DNA of 38,690 bases. Origin: Actinomycetales bacterium (GTDB taxonomy: Bacteria > Actinomycetota > Actinomycetes > Nanopelagicales > Nanopelagicaceae). A program made the position numbers and the translations under genes. Under the pieces are notes generated by a model. That model made no database searches and was not told where the DNA came from. It saw only the letters and a list, made by a program, of their open reading frames with translations. Shown here one piece after another: positions 17,348 to 26,549 of the stretch. Positions within the stretch are counted from its first letter, which is position 1, and the number at the start of each line of letters is the position of its first letter. Where the stretch lies: assembly GCA_018969585.1 (NCBI GenBank), contig JAGWYB010000011.1, forward strand, positions 1 through 38,690, read 5' to 3'.

Positions 17348-20195
17348 AATTAATGGCTAAAGCAGAGATAGGCTCGCACGAACAAACCAGGTTCCTATCC
17401 CCGTAAGCGCTATCGATCCGCCCGCTGGTTGGCCAATACTTGCCGCGGCGACCGATCCCAAAAGATTCTGAGATTGGAAACGCTGCCTGTTCTCTGGAGT
17501 AAGGCTTATTCCATTCGCCAGAAAGAACCGAGCCTATGGTGTGCGGAGCGTGTCGTAGAGCTGAATCTTCAACAGCAACTTTACCGTTTTCTATTTCTCG
17601 AATTTCATCACGGATGCTCTTCATTGCAGAAATGAAGCGATCTAATTCGGCGATATCTTCACTTTCGGTGGGTTCAATCATCAAAGTACCAGGAACCGGG
17701 AAACTCATAGTTGGTGCATGGAAACCGAAATCCATTAATCGTTTCGCGATATCGTCAACAGTTACGCCCGTTTCTTTTGTGATGCCACGAATGTCAATGA
17801 TGCATTCATGTGCAACTAAACCCTTATCCCCTGTGTAAAGCGTCGGATAATCATCAGAGAGTTTCTTTGAGATGTAATTTGCGGAGAGAATGGCAACTTG
17901 AGTTGCGCGTTGGAGGCCAGCCGCACCCATCATCCGGATATAACTCCAAGAAATCGGAAGAATTAACGCTGATCCAAAGGGTGCAGCGCTAATTGGCCCC
18001 GGACCGGTTGCCGGGCCAGCGCTTGAATCAAGTGGATGATTTGGAAGAAATGGTCCTAAATGCCTTCGCGCGATTACTGGTCCAACACCAGGTCCGCCAC
18101 CTCCGTGTGGGATGCAGAAAGTTTTATGGAGATTTAGGTGAGAAACATCTGCGCCGAATTTGCCTGGTTTAGCCAAGCCCACAAGAGCATTGAGATTAGC
18201 GCCGTCAACATAAACCTGTCCCCCAGCATCGTGCACAAGTGCACAGATATTTGTTATCTCGGATTCGAAGACGCCATGTGTAGATGGGTAAGTAACCATT
18301 AGCGCCGCTAGTTGATTACCGTATTCATTAATCTTGGACTTGATGTCGTCAATCGAAACATTTCCTTTTTCGTCACATTCGATTACTACGACTTTCATTC
18401 CAGCCATTACTGCGCTCGCAGCATTAGTTCCATGAGCGCTCGATGGAATAAGACAGATATCGCGATCTGTTTCGCCAATTGAATTAAGGTAATTCTTTAT
18501 CGCCAACAAACCAGCGAATTCTCCTTGAGATCCCGCGTTAGGTTGTAGCGATACTGCTTCATACCCAGTTATCTCTAGTAACCATTGCGATAACTCGCGA
18601 ACAATTCGACGCGTGCCAGCAGAGTGAGCCATTGGTGAAAACGGGTGAAGATTTGCAAACTCTGGCCAAGTAATAGCCTCCATCTCAGTAGTTGCATTTA
18701 ATTTCATGGTGCAAGATCCGAGTGGAATCATGGTTCTGTCCAACGCTAAATCGCGATCGGAAAGGGTCCTCAGATAACGAAGCATCGCCGTTTCTGATTG
18801 ATAAGAATTAAAAATAGGATGGTTCAAGTACGCAGTTTTTCGAAGAACAGGTAGTGAACCGATTCCTTCTTTAGCTTCATATCGAAGCGCCCAGGCTTTC
18901 GCTAATCTCTGAAGAAGTTCTTCATCTACCGTTTCATCCATCGCAATAGAAATACCATCTTGAATTTTGCGCACATTAATTCCTGCACGGAGCGCGCTCT
19001 CAACGAGGGCATCGGCATTACTTGCTTTGAATGAAATGGTGTCGAAGAAATGGTCGCTTAATAACTCAAAACCGCCGGCCCGCAGCGCGGCCGCAAATGT
19101 TCTAGCTAGTCGATGAACTCGATAGGCAATCTCTCGTAATCCCTCAGGGCCATGCCAAGCTCCGTATAGAGCAGCTATATTCGCAAGTAGAACTTGAGCG
19201 GTGCAAATATTGCTCGTTGCTTTATCTCTTCTAATATGTTGTTCGCGAGTCTGTAGCGCTAGTCGCAGCGCCGGATTACCATGGCTATCAACGCTCTGCC
19301 CCACTAATCGCCCTGGAAGAGCTCGTTCGAATCCTTCTTTGACAGACATAAAGCCAGCGTGGGGACCGCCAAAGCCCATCGGCACGCCAAATCTCTGCGC
19401 CGAACCGACAGCGATATCCGCACCCATTTCTCCTGGAGTTTTAATCAGCGTTAGGGCAAGTAGATCTGTTGCAACGATAACAATCACATCTCGAGCTTTG
19501 GCTCGAGCAATCAACTGATCTAAATCAAGTGCTCTTCCGTATGTATCCGGATATTGAATCAATAGCGCAAAACTTCTCTCCAAAGCCTCATCGGAAACCT
19601 CTCCAAGAATGTTTTCGACTACTTCGATACCCAAAGGTTTGGCTCGAGTTGTGATTACTGCAGAATTTTGGGGATGACAATTTTTATCAATGATAAATAC
19701 CGCATCATCATTCTTTTTGGAAACTCTTCTTGCTAAAGTCATTGCTTCTGCAGCTGCTGTTGCCTCATCAAGCATGGAAGCGTTTGAAATCGCCAAACCA
19801 GTGAGATCTGAGACCATTGTTTGAAAAGCAAAGAGCGCTTCTAATCGACCTTGAGAAATTTCAGGTTGGTATGGAGTGTATGCGGTGTACCAAGATGGAT
19901 TCTCCAAAACGTTTCGAAGAATTACTGGCGGGGTCACCGTTCCGTAGTAACCCATTCCAATAAGAGAGTTATTCACTTGATTTGATTTTGCGATTTCGCG
20001 TAGCTCAGCGATTACTTTAGTTTCAGAGAGCGGCGCTGGAAGATTTGTTCCAAAAACTTCATTTAGCTTAATTGAATTAGGAAGAACATCGGCTGTGAAA
20101 CTCTCTAGATCGGAGTAACCAAGCTCATGGAGCATGGTTGCAATCTGTTCGTTAGAAGGACCAATATGTCGGTCCGCGAATTCTCGTCTAATCAC
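17346..20195 (-). CDS. gcvP: glycine dehydrogenase (decarboxylating), P protein
   Basis: The P protein of the glycine cleavage system decarboxylates glycine on PLP and passes the aminomethyl group to the lipoyl arm of GcvH. It is 949 residues, the full single-chain form with paired halves. The N-terminus [17 protein letters not shown] is diagnostic; [18 protein letters not shown] carries the PLP lysine K691. The GTG start has a leaderless box TATTCT six bases upstream. gcvH lies 2.3 kb upstream on the same strand, separated by garA, two MerR genes and bfn, as in Mycobacterium. gcvT is not in the window. The stop codon overlaps the putative dif site. Confidence 0.97.
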   Translation of the reverse strand: MIRREFADRHIGPSNEQIATMLHELGYSDLESFTADVLPNSIKLNEVFGTNLPAPLSETKVIAELREIAKSNQVNNSLIGMGYYGTVTPPVILRNVLENPSWYTAYTPYQPEISQGRLEALFAFQTMVSDLTGLAISNASMLDEATAAAEAMTLARRVSKKNDDAVFIIDKNCHPQNSAVITTRAKPLGIEVVENILGEVSDEALERSFALLIQYPDTYGRALDLDQLIARAKARDVIVIVATDLLALTLIKTPGEMGADIAVGSAQRFGVPMGFGGPHAGFMSVKEGFERALPGRLVGQSVDSHGNPALRLALQTREQHIRRDKATSNICTAQVLLANIAALYGAWHGPEGLREIAYRVHRLARTFAAALRAGGFELLSDHFFDTISFKASNADALVESALRAGINVRKIQDGISIAMDETVDEELLQRLAKAWALRYEAKEGIGSLPVLRKTAYLNHPIFNSYQSETAMLRYLRTLSDRDLALDRTMIPLGSCTMKLNATTEMEAITWPEFANLHPFSPMAHSAGTRRIVRELSQWLLEITGYEAVSLQPNAGSQGEFAGLLAIKNYLNSIGETDRDICLIPSSAHGTNAASAVMAGMKVVVIECDEKGNVSIDDIKSKINEYGNQLAALMVTYPSTHGVFESEITNICALVHDAGGQVYVDGANLNALVGLAKPGKFGADVSHLNLHKTFCIPHGGGGPGVGPVIARRHLGPFLPNHPLDSSAGPATGPGPISAAPFGSALILPISWSYIRMMGAAGLQRATQVAILSANYISKKLSDDYPTLYTGDKGLVAHECIIDIRGITKETGVTVDDIAKRLMDFGFHAPTMSFPVPGTLMIEPTESEDIAELDRFISAMKSIRDEIREIENGKVAVEDSALRHAPHTIGSVLSGEWNKPYSREQAAFPISESFGIGRRGKYWPTSGRIDSAYGDRNLVCSCEPISALAIN

Positions 20196-20201
20196 ACGAT
20201 A

Positions 20202-20207
20202 AGAATA
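20202..20207 (-). promoter_or_regulatory. -10 box for leaderless gcvP transcription
   Basis: On the minus strand TATTCT is followed by six bases (TATCGT) and the GTG start of gcvP. This suggests gcvP has its own promoter, apart from the gcvH operon. Confidence 0.5.
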
Positions 20208-20222
20208 GAGGGCAGATGCGCC

Positions 20223-20717
20223 TTATGCGCCGCGAAGTTTCCTTCTTTGAGCGAGCTCATCGTTGGCCCCGTCGGCAACAATCTCGCCTTGGGAATCTTC
20301 ACCTTGGAGATGGGTCAAACTACCTTCAACCTCATTCCATACTTTCCCGATGGCGATACCGAATACGCCTTGACCGCCTTGAAGGAGGTCGAATATCTCT
20401 TCGGAACTAGTGCATTCATAGATAGATGCACCATCGCTCATCAGAGTGATCTTTGATAGATCCTCTGCTCCCCTGTCGCGAAGATGGGTAACTGCGCTTC
20501 GGATGTTCTGAAGGGAGACGCCGGCATCAAGCAGGCGTTTAACAATTTTCAAAACCAAGATATCTCTAAATCCATACAATCTTTGAGAGCCTGAACCAGT
20601 TGCTGATCTAATTGTTGGTTCCACTAAACCCGTTCGTGCCCAATAATCCAGTTGACGATAAGAAATTCCGGCGGCCGAACAAGCGGTAGCTCCGCGATAG
20701 CCAATTTCCATACTCAT
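20223..20717 (-). CDS. MerR family transcriptional regulator (Rv1830-like)
   Basis: A 164-residue MerR-type regulator. The N-terminal winged helix reads YRGATACSAAGISYRQLDYW (7-26), then LVEPTIRSATGSGSQRLYGFRDI, followed by the helical LKIVKRLLDAGVSLQNIRSAV. The C-terminal part is acidic and has no cysteine cluster for metals, so a metal sensor is unlikely. Position and length match Rv1830, a regulator linked to cell division in mycobacteria. Starts at 20717 and 20711 are both ATG; GGAAGG lies nine bases before the first. It is preceded by a 96-base spacer with palindromes and followed by gcvP. Confidence 0.87.
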   Translation of the reverse strand: MSMEIGYRGATACSAAGISYRQLDYWARTGLVEPTIRSATGSGSQRLYGFRDILVLKIVKRLLDAGVSLQNIRSAVTHLRDRGAEDLSKITLMSDGASIYECTSSEEIFDLLQGGQGVFGIAIGKVWNEVEGSLTHLQGEDSQGEIVADGANDELAQRRKLRGA

Positions 20718-20793
20718 AGGGGGAAGCCTTCCACGTCAGTGCGATAACGTTAGGTCACTTAAGGCATAGATACCAGTATCGACACACTCTAAA
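20718..20793 (-). promoter_or_regulatory. candidate promoter/operator region of the Rv1830-like merR gene
   Basis: The spacer upstream of merR contains a perfect palindrome GATAC-CA-GTATC (20769-20780) and a second, TAACGTTA (20742-20749). MerR proteins bind palindromes within or near promoters, so autoregulation is plausible. I could not settle on one -10/-35 pair. Confidence 0.35.
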
Positions 20794-20812
20794 TCTCAAG
20801 TAGCCATTGAGA
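20794..20812 (-). terminator. hairpin just after bfn, possible weak terminator
   Basis: TCTCAA and TTGAGA form a 6-bp stem around a 7-base loop, one base past the bfn stop codon. It is followed by only three Ts, so termination would be partial at best. It separates the gcvH-garA-ftsR-bfn run from merR. Confidence 0.33.
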
Positions 20813-20813
20813 G

Positions 20814-21284
20814 TTATGCCTGGAAATCTTCGGGATTTATCCCCTCTAAAAACTCTTTGAAGCGCTCGACTTCATCGTCTGCCTGGTCCGGAATCTCTAT
20901 CCCAGCCTCGGCTAGTAACTCTGAACTACCAAAAATTGGGCTCCCGGTTCGAAGCGCGAGGGCGATTGCATCGCTTGGTCTCGCCGAGACGCTCCGGCCC
21001 CCTTCAAACTTGATTGCTGAGTAAAAGACGCCTTCCTTTATCTCGGTTATCTGAATTGAATCAATCTTGGCATTTAGAGAGTCAAGTAAATCTTTCATCA
21101 GATCGTGAGTTAAGGGACGAGGCGGTGTCACTCCTTGTTGCGCAAAGGCAATCGATGTTGCCTCAACCGCACCTACCCAGATTGGTAGATAACGTGTTCC
21201 ACCGATTTCTTTGAGAAGAACGATTGGTTGATTAGAGGGCATTTCAACTCGAACACCAATTACATCGAGCGCGAGAAGATTCAT
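20814..21284 (-). CDS. bifunctional nuclease family protein (DUF151)
   Basis: A 156-residue protein of the DUF151 bifunctional nuclease family (Rv1829-like). The conserved core is present: MNLLALDVIGVRVEMPSNQP, ILPIWVG-like YLPIWVGAVEA, TPPRPLTHDLMKDLL, and a segment ending in SVSARPSDAIALALR. The acidic C-terminus after about residue 130 is typical of actinobacterial members. Nuclease activity was shown for plant and Thermotoga homologues; the role in actinobacteria is unclear. The ATG overlaps the ftsR stop (ATGA), so it belongs to the gcvH operon. Confidence 0.92.
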   Translation of the reverse strand: MNLLALDVIGVRVEMPSNQPIVLLKEIGGTRYLPIWVGAVEATSIAFAQQGVTPPRPLTHDLMKDLLDSLNAKIDSIQITEIKEGVFYSAIKFEGGRSVSARPSDAIALALRTGSPIFGSSELLAEAGIEIPDQADDEVERFKEFLEGINPEDFQA

Positions 21285-21988
21285 TTTGCGCGATGAAGAC
21301 CTGCGCGTACCAGCGCAGCATGCAGCCTTACCGATAATGAAGCTATCTCGCGAGAAACTTCTTCGGCTCGCGCCTTTGAGTCGGTATTCTTTTGACGTAG
21401 AAGTGGCGTTATAACTTGTTCGACTAAACCAACCTCACGATCCGCAGCTGATTTAAACGCTCTTAGATGTCGTCCTTCGATACCAAATATTGATAACTCC
21501 GAGACAACCTTAGCAATCATTAAAGCGTCCCCATCAAAATATCTACCTTTTATTTCAATTAGACCATAACTCTCTAGTTCGGTTAATTGCTCATCAGAGA
21601 TACCGGAGGTTTCCAAAAGTTCTTGTCTTGATAGACGAAGTTCGCTCTGTTCGGCAAAAGAGGAGGGGGCAATAGCTGTTTCTAGTGCAACCATCCGTGG
21701 CTTGGGAGTGGATCCCGGAGAAGGCTCTAATCCTCTATCAAGAGCGTCTAGGTTCTCTTTTATTACTTTGAGCGGAAGATACTGGTCTCGTTGCGCTAAT
21801 AAAACGTATCGCAATCTTTCCAAATCAACACTAGTGAATTTTCGATAACCACTTGGAGTTCGCTGTGGATCTATAAGTCCCTCAGATTCCAAAAATCTGA
21901 TCTTTGAAATTGTCACATCCGGGAAATCCCCGCGCAATTTGGCAAGAACTTCGCCGATGCTGAGGTAAGCGCGGGCGGGAATACTCAT
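21281..21988 (-). CDS. ftsR: MerR family regulator FtsR (Rv1828-like)
   Basis: A 235-residue MerR-type protein with an N-terminal winged helix (about 8-75: LSIGEVLAKLRGDFPDVTIS, KIRFLESEGLIDPQRTPSGY, RKFTSVDLERLRYVL) and a long C-terminal region. FtsR, the Corynebacterium orthologue, activates ftsZ. An internal LSRQELLETSGISDEQLTEL looks like a second HTH-like segment, as in this family. The ATG overlaps the garA stop and its own stop overlaps bfn, forming a tightly coupled run. The symbol is assigned from gene order and length; the target genes cannot be judged here. Confidence 0.88.
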   Translation of the reverse strand: MSIPARAYLSIGEVLAKLRGDFPDVTISKIRFLESEGLIDPQRTPSGYRKFTSVDLERLRYVLLAQRDQYLPLKVIKENLDALDRGLEPSPGSTPKPRMVALETAIAPSSFAEQSELRLSRQELLETSGISDEQLTELESYGLIEIKGRYFDGDALMIAKVVSELSIFGIEGRHLRAFKSAADREVGLVEQVITPLLRQKNTDSKARAEEVSREIASLSVRLHAALVRAGLHRAK

Positions 21989-22419
21989 GATCTACTCCCC
22001 TTAAAGAAATGCATTCGATACTTTCCGATTTGTATCTCATCGCCGTCTGTTAACGCAGAATCTAAAACTAGTGAGCCATTTAAATATGTGCCATTTAAAC
22101 TTCCTGAGTCTTTCAGTAGATAACCGCCATTTGCGCGGCTGATGAGTGCGTGATTGCGCGAGACAGTGATGTCATCAAGAAAAATTTCGCTCTCCGGGAA
22201 GCGGCCAATAGTGGTGCTCTCTTTATCGATTAGGTAGCGGGAGCCTCGATTAGGGCCAATTAGCGAAATCAACATCGCTGAGTTTGCATCAAGTTCTTTT
22301 AGCACGGATAAAACTTCGGGGCCAGCTTGTTGCAAAAGGGAGTGAACCGGTTCTGCAACCGATCGCAGCGAAGTGAGATGAATTGTGCTCGTTAAATCAG
22401 GGTTGGGAGCTGTATTCAT
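21985..22419 (-). CDS. garA: FHA-domain protein GarA
   Basis: GarA-type FHA proteins switch 2-oxoglutarate and glutamate metabolism according to phosphorylation by Ser/Thr kinases. The C-terminal FHA domain is clear: TTIGRFPESEIFLDD, TVSRNHALIS and LNGTYLNG. The N-terminal tail has threonines and serines (DLTSTIHLTS) where GarA carries its phosphorylated TT pair, though the exact ETT motif is not present. I chose the ATG at 22419 because AGGAG sits four bases upstream; a TTG at 22482, overlapping gcvH, would add 21 residues. It gives 144 residues, close to the usual size. It links the glycine cleavage operon to kinase signalling. Confidence 0.9.
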   Translation of the reverse strand: MNTAPNPDLTSTIHLTSLRSVAEPVHSLLQQAGPEVLSVLKELDANSAMLISLIGPNRGSRYLIDKESTTIGRFPESEIFLDDITVSRNHALISRANGGYLLKDSGSLNGTYLNGSLVLDSALTDGDEIQIGKYRMHFFKGSRS

Positions 22420-22478
22420 GTCGCTCCTATCCGTGTTGATGACCTTAGGGCTCACCTTAGAGTGGAGGTTGAAGTGAG

Positions 22479-22853
22479 TCAAGCAGTAAGGGCTTGGTAC
22501 TCATCGCTGGAAAGTAGTTCTCCGGCTGCCGAAACTTCAACTTCGGCAATCCAGCCTGAACCATAAGGATCAGAATTTATTGTTTCAGGAGCGCTATCGA
22601 GTGATGAGTTAACACCAACTATTTTGCCGGAAACCGGCGCAAAGATCTCTGAGACGCTTTTAGTTGATTCAACTTCGCCGCAAACTTTTCCAGCTTCTAT
22701 GACATCTCCGACTTTCGGAAGTTGTACATAAACAATATCTCCAAGAGCTCCCTGAGCATAATCGGTAATTCCAAACCGAATCAATTTCTCTCCGCGCTCT
22801 TCAATCCATTCATGCTCTTTTGTGTATTTCAAGTTCCCAGGAGTGTTTGTCAT
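22479..22853 (-). CDS. gcvH: glycine cleavage system H protein
   Basis: GcvH (124 residues) is the lipoylated carrier that shuttles the aminomethyl group between the P and T proteins. The N-terminus carries KYTKEHEWIEE, and the lipoyl attachment lysine is K65 in VESTKS, followed by EIFAPVSGKIVGVN. GSGWIAEVEV near the end is also conserved. AAAGG precedes the ATG, which lies one base after the pgsA stop, so both genes share a transcript. gcvP is 2.3 kb downstream. Confidence 0.97.
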   Translation of the reverse strand: MTNTPGNLKYTKEHEWIEERGEKLIRFGITDYAQGALGDIVYVQLPKVGDVIEAGKVCGEVESTKSVSEIFAPVSGKIVGVNSSLDSAPETINSDPYGSGWIAEVEVSAAGELLSSDEYQALTA

Positions 22854-22854
22854 G

Positions 22855-23397
22855 TTAAGCCTTTCGTAATCTCCTTACGCCGGTCATTCCGTACTGAATC
22901 CCGGTAACTAGGTATAAACCTATCCCCCAACCGGCAAAAGCCCAACCCAAAATATAGGAAATTTCACTTAATGCGTCAGAAGTTTGAGTAAGGAGCAGAA
23001 GCGGTAGCGCATAAAGCAGGTTAAAGGTCGCAGCCTTCCCTAGATATGTCACTTCAAAAGGCGGCATTTTTGCCATTTTTAACATTAAGAGCAGGACACC
23101 TAGGGCTATATCTCTAGCCACAATTGACAGGAGCAACCAAACTGGCAAAAGTGACGATACAAACATCGCAATAAGAACACTCGCGATGTAAAGTCGATCG
23201 ACGGCGGGGTCGAATAACTCGCCGAATCTACTTTCTTGTTTTAGAGCTCGAGCCAATTTCCCATCTAGATAATCAGTAGCCCCGCCTATCATCAACGTTA
23301 CTACCGCCCAGCCGTAGCTTTCGTTGAAAATCAGGTAGAGAAAAATCGGGATACCTAACGCCCTTGCCAAGGTTAAAAGATTGGGAATGGTGACCAT
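22855..23397 (-). CDS. pgsA: CDP-alcohol phosphatidyltransferase, PgsA-like
   Basis: A 180-residue integral membrane enzyme with the complete CDP-alcohol phosphotransferase motif: D42, D45-G46, A49-R50, G59, D63 and D67 in DYLDGKLARALKQESRFGE and LFDPAVD. Four or more further hydrophobic helices follow. The family transfers a phosphatidyl group from CDP-diacylglycerol to an alcohol; phosphatidylglycerophosphate synthase is likely, but cardiolipin or phosphatidylinositol-phosphate synthases share the motif. The M. tuberculosis gene in this position is pgsA2 (Rv1822). A TAGGTT lies nine bases before the ATG, and tRNA-Pro is 32 bases upstream. Confidence 0.85.
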   Translation of the reverse strand: MVTIPNLLTLARALGIPIFLYLIFNESYGWAVVTLMIGGATDYLDGKLARALKQESRFGELFDPAVDRLYIASVLIAMFVSSLLPVWLLLSIVARDIALGVLLLMLKMAKMPPFEVTYLGKAATFNLLYALPLLLLTQTSDALSEISYILGWAFAGWGIGLYLVTGIQYGMTGVRRLRKA

Positions 23398-23429
23398 AGA
23401 TTGGCAAACCTATCTCAATAGATCCTGCG

Positions 23430-23503
23430 TCGGGACGACAGGATTTGAACCTGCGACCACATGACCCCCAGCCATGTGCGCTACCAAGCTGCGCTACGTC
23501 CCG
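23430..23503 (-). tRNA. tRNA-Pro (anticodon GGG)
   Basis: A 74-base cloverleaf folds on the minus strand: acceptor CGGGACG with CGTCCCG; D arm GCGC/GCGC; anticodon stem CATGG with TCATG (one G-U) and loop CTGGGGG, giving anticodon GGG for CCC/CCU; T arm GCAGG-TTCAAAT-CCTGT; discriminator A. CCA is not encoded. It lies in the 129 bases between cmk-der and pgsA and, with only 26 bases to the cmk-der stop codon, may be processed from that transcript. Confidence 0.97.
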
Positions 23504-23526
23504 TGTTGAAATAGTACCGCCGCGGA

Positions 23527-25497
23527 TTAATTCCTCAATCGAACCGAGATTCGGATTGGCGAACCTGAAAACCCAAATTCTTCGCGCAATCGTCGTTCGA
23601 TGAATCGCCTATACGAAGGTTCTATGAAATCAGACGCAAAGAGAATAAAGGTTGGGGGCGCAATTCCAGCCTGGGTTGCAAAGAGAATCTTTGGTTGCTT
23701 TCCACTTCTTATTGGCGGTGGATTCGCTCCTACTAGTTGACCGAGGAAAGCATTGAGCTTCGCAGTAGGTATTCGAGTCTCCCATCCTTGAAGGGACCGG
23801 ATCACTGCAGGAATGAGTCGATCTCTATGCCACCCAGTTTTTGCAGAAACATTGATCCGTTCGGCCCATTCAACTTGATCTAGATTTCGGTCGATCTCGC
23901 GTTCTAGTTGGACTCTTCTATCTTCATCCACCATATCCCATTTATTCATGCAAACCAGTAGGGCTTTTCCAGAATCTTCGGCAAGAGAAATAATTCTCAA
24001 ATCTTGTTCTGTCATTATTTGCGAAGCGTCAATCACAATAATTACGCATTCCGCATTATCGATTGCTCTCTCAGTCCTAAGAGTCGCGAAATAATCAATG
24101 CCATCTGCATGATGCGAACGCCTTCTGATTCCTGCTGTGTCGATAAAGCACCATGACTTTCCATCAATCTCAACTATTTCGTCAATTGGATCTCGCGTAG
24201 TTCCTTCCGCATCATCAACTAAAGCTCTCGTCTCGCCAGCAAAAGAATTTAGCAAGCTGCTCTTACCAACATTTGGTTTACCGACAATAGCTATTCGTCT
24301 TGCGTAATCTGACGCATGCGCTTGACCATACTCGGGAAGAAGCTCTACTAATTTGTCCAATAAATCGCCTGCTCCCCTACCATGGGCTGCCGAAACAAAA
24401 ATTGGTTCTCCTAACCCGAGATTCCAAAGTGAGTGTGCATCCATTTCATCTCGCTCGGAATCAACCTTATTTCCTATCAGAAGTACTTTTCGATTAGATT
24501 TTCGTAGAAGATCAACGAGTGCTAAATCATCGCTCTGAATTCCCACCTTCGCGTCAACCACCAGAAGGATTAAATCTGCATCATAAATAGAAGCGGCAGC
24601 AGAATCTGCGATTTTGATTTCAATACCTTCACCTGATGGCAGCCAACCGCCAGTATCAATCAGACAGAATCTCTTACCGTTCCACTCAGCTTCATAACGA
24701 ACTCGATCCCTAGTTACGCCTGGGGTATCTTCGATAATTGCTTCTCGCGATCCCAAAATTCTATTTACAAGGGTCGATTTCCCGACATTCGGTCTTCCTA
24801 AAATGACTGCAGTAGGTAGTCCAATTAGACCCCTCTGTTTGAGAATATTCCAAATATATTCAACGGTTTCTTCGAGAGAGAGCAGCGTTGAATCAACAAC
24901 AATGGCGTCTTCAGCCTGGCGTAATGGCGAGATAGCCCTAGTGCTATCGAGACTATCTCGTTGTTCAAGTTCTCGTGCCACCTCTTGATCTAGCTCCAAC
25001 AGATTTAGGTTTTCTAACTCCGATTTACGTCTCATCGATCTTGCCTGGAGATCTGCTGATAGATAAATCTTCATATCAGCTTCAGGTGCAACTACCGTTC
25101 CGATATCTCTACCCTCAACAACTATTCCGCGAGATGTTTTTTCGATAAAAGAGCGTTGCAACCGAAATAAAAACTTTCGCACTTCTGGTAGTGCGCTTAT
25201 CTTGCTTACTGAATCAGTAACACTTTTGGTACGAATATCTTGACTTACATCTTTGCCATTGATTCGAGTTATTGGATTCTTAGGGTCGGCAGAAAAATCA
25301 ATTTTCGATTGTTCAAGAATTTTTGATATTTCATTCGATGGCGAATTTGAATGGCTACCTAATGCAATTGTTGCAGCGCGGTACAAAGCTCCGGTATCTA
25401 AATAGTCAAAACCACCCATGATCGCAAGCGAACGTGATGTAGATGATTTTCCAGAACCGCTTGGTCCATCAATTGCAATTACTAGTGGTTTTCTCAT
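23527..25497 (-). CDS. cmk-der: bifunctional cytidylate kinase / ribosome-assembly GTPase Der
   Basis: One 656-residue frame fuses two enzymes. Residues 1 to about 222 are cytidylate kinase (CMP/dCMP phosphorylation) with P-loop GPSGSGKS (11-18), LDTGALYRA and VVEGRDIGTVV. Residues from about 228 on are Der (EngA), a 50S assembly GTPase with two G domains: G1 GRPNVGKST (234-242), DTGGW and NKVD; then GKPNVGKSS (406-414), DTAG and NKWD; and a KH-like C-terminus. No stop or frameshift lies at the joint. Mycobacteria keep two adjacent genes; the fused form is known from some other actinobacteria. The ATG overlaps the tyrA stop. Confidence 0.95.
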   Translation of the reverse strand: MRKPLVIAIDGPSGSGKSSTSRSLAIMGGFDYLDTGALYRAATIALGSHSNSPSNEISKILEQSKIDFSADPKNPITRINGKDVSQDIRTKSVTDSVSKISALPEVRKFLFRLQRSFIEKTSRGIVVEGRDIGTVVAPEADMKIYLSADLQARSMRRKSELENLNLLELDQEVARELEQRDSLDSTRAISPLRQAEDAIVVDSTLLSLEETVEYIWNILKQRGLIGLPTAVILGRPNVGKSTLVNRILGSREAIIEDTPGVTRDRVRYEAEWNGKRFCLIDTGGWLPSGEGIEIKIADSAAASIYDADLILLVVDAKVGIQSDDLALVDLLRKSNRKVLLIGNKVDSERDEMDAHSLWNLGLGEPIFVSAAHGRGAGDLLDKLVELLPEYGQAHASDYARRIAIVGKPNVGKSSLLNSFAGETRALVDDAEGTTRDPIDEIVEIDGKSWCFIDTAGIRRRSHHADGIDYFATLRTERAIDNAECVIIVIDASQIMTEQDLRIISLAEDSGKALLVCMNKWDMVDEDRRVQLEREIDRNLDQVEWAERINVSAKTGWHRDRLIPAVIRSLQGWETRIPTAKLNAFLGQLVGANPPPIRSGKQPKILFATQAGIAPPTFILFASDFIEPSYRRFIERRLREEFGFSGSPIRISVRLRN

Positions 25498-26549
25498 TGC
25501 TTATGCGCTTTCCAGCCCCGTGCCAGAAGATGCTTAAATAGCAATTCCGCGTCGTTACTGGAGAGTGCTAGGCGAATCAGACCGGTCTCTTGTTGAGGCG
25601 AATGTTCTAAAGATAAATCTTCAATATTTACTTTGATACTTCCGCACTCGTCAAAGAGCGATGCTAATTGTCCCGGTTTATCGTCAATAACCACGTCGAC
25701 AAATGTATATTCTCGCCGCTTCATTCCATGTTTACCACCAATTTTTTCCGGAACGAAATTTGCGTCATCGAACATGTCTTTTATTCGAACTCCATCCTCA
25801 TCCTCGATGGAATCGCGAAGGACATCTAGAAGCTCTTGGAAATCATCAATACTGGCAAGCACATCATCCTTGTTATCAAGAATAATTTCGCTCCAGAGCA
25901 ATCCGTCTGAAGAAGCTAAACGCAACATGTCGCGTAGTCCTTGTCCGGCTAGAGAAATCTCCGGACCAAGTTCAGAGATGCTGCTTGCTAGAGCCACGCT
26001 AATCAATTGCGGCAGATGAGAAATCTTGGCAAACAAAGCGTCATGTAGTTTTGTAGACATTTGATAAGGAGTGGCGCCCATAGCGGAGATAAATTCCGTC
26101 ACTGTTTCTAATCGCCAAGAATCAACATTTTCAGACGGTGTTAATACCCAAGCCCTCCCCATGAACAGATCGCTACGCGCCGCTTGCGGTCCATTCTTCT
26201 CACGGCCAGCGATCGGATGAGTGCCAACAAACCTCTTATCTAAATCCGATATTTCACTAACCTTCGCTTGAACTTTAGTTTTTATACTGCTTACATCTAT
26301 AACTGTTGCTGCAGGATGAGATTCGGCGATCTTAGGAATAAGCGTTATCGCCGCGTTAGGTGTCGTTGCGATCACGATGAGATCCGGCTCTGCTATTTCT
26401 CGATTTGAAGGAATGAGATCTTTCGCTATCTGTAGCGGTCCATCCGCCGAGTCAATTAATGAGATTGGCCAAGCCAACTCCGCGGCACGTAATCCGATTG
26501 ACGTTCCTATCAGACCGGTTCCGTAAATTTTTACAGATAACGGTTTCAT
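25494..26549 (-). CDS. tyrA: prephenate dehydrogenase with C-terminal ACT domain
   Basis: TyrA oxidatively decarboxylates prephenate to 4-hydroxyphenylpyruvate for tyrosine. This 351-residue protein has an N-terminal Rossmann motif YGTGLIGTSIG (9-19), the conserved FVGTHPIAGREKNG segment, the helical dimerisation domain, and a C-terminal ACT domain (about 283-351, VIDDKPGQLASLFDECGSI) expected to sense an aromatic amino acid. Its ATG overlaps the aroH stop as ATGA, so chorismate mutase and the dehydrogenase are translated as a coupled pair for two consecutive steps. Confidence 0.94.
   Translation of the reverse strand: MKPLSVKIYGTGLIGTSIGLRAAELAWPISLIDSADGPLQIAKDLIPSNREIAEPDLIVIATTPNAAITLIPKIAESHPAATVIDVSSIKTKVQAKVSEISDLDKRFVGTHPIAGREKNGPQAARSDLFMGRAWVLTPSENVDSWRLETVTEFISAMGATPYQMSTKLHDALFAKISHLPQLISVALASSISELGPEISLAGQGLRDMLRLASSDGLLWSEIILDNKDDVLASIDDFQELLDVLRDSIEDEDGVRIKDMFDDANFVPEKIGGKHGMKRREYTFVDVVIDDKPGQLASLFDECGSIKVNIEDLSLEHSPQQETGLIRLALSSNDAELLFKHLLARGWKAHKQ

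Noticed and set aside
20223-20717. MerR protein as a mercury or metal sensor
   Set aside because: It has no conserved cysteine pattern for metal binding and no metal-resistance neighbours.
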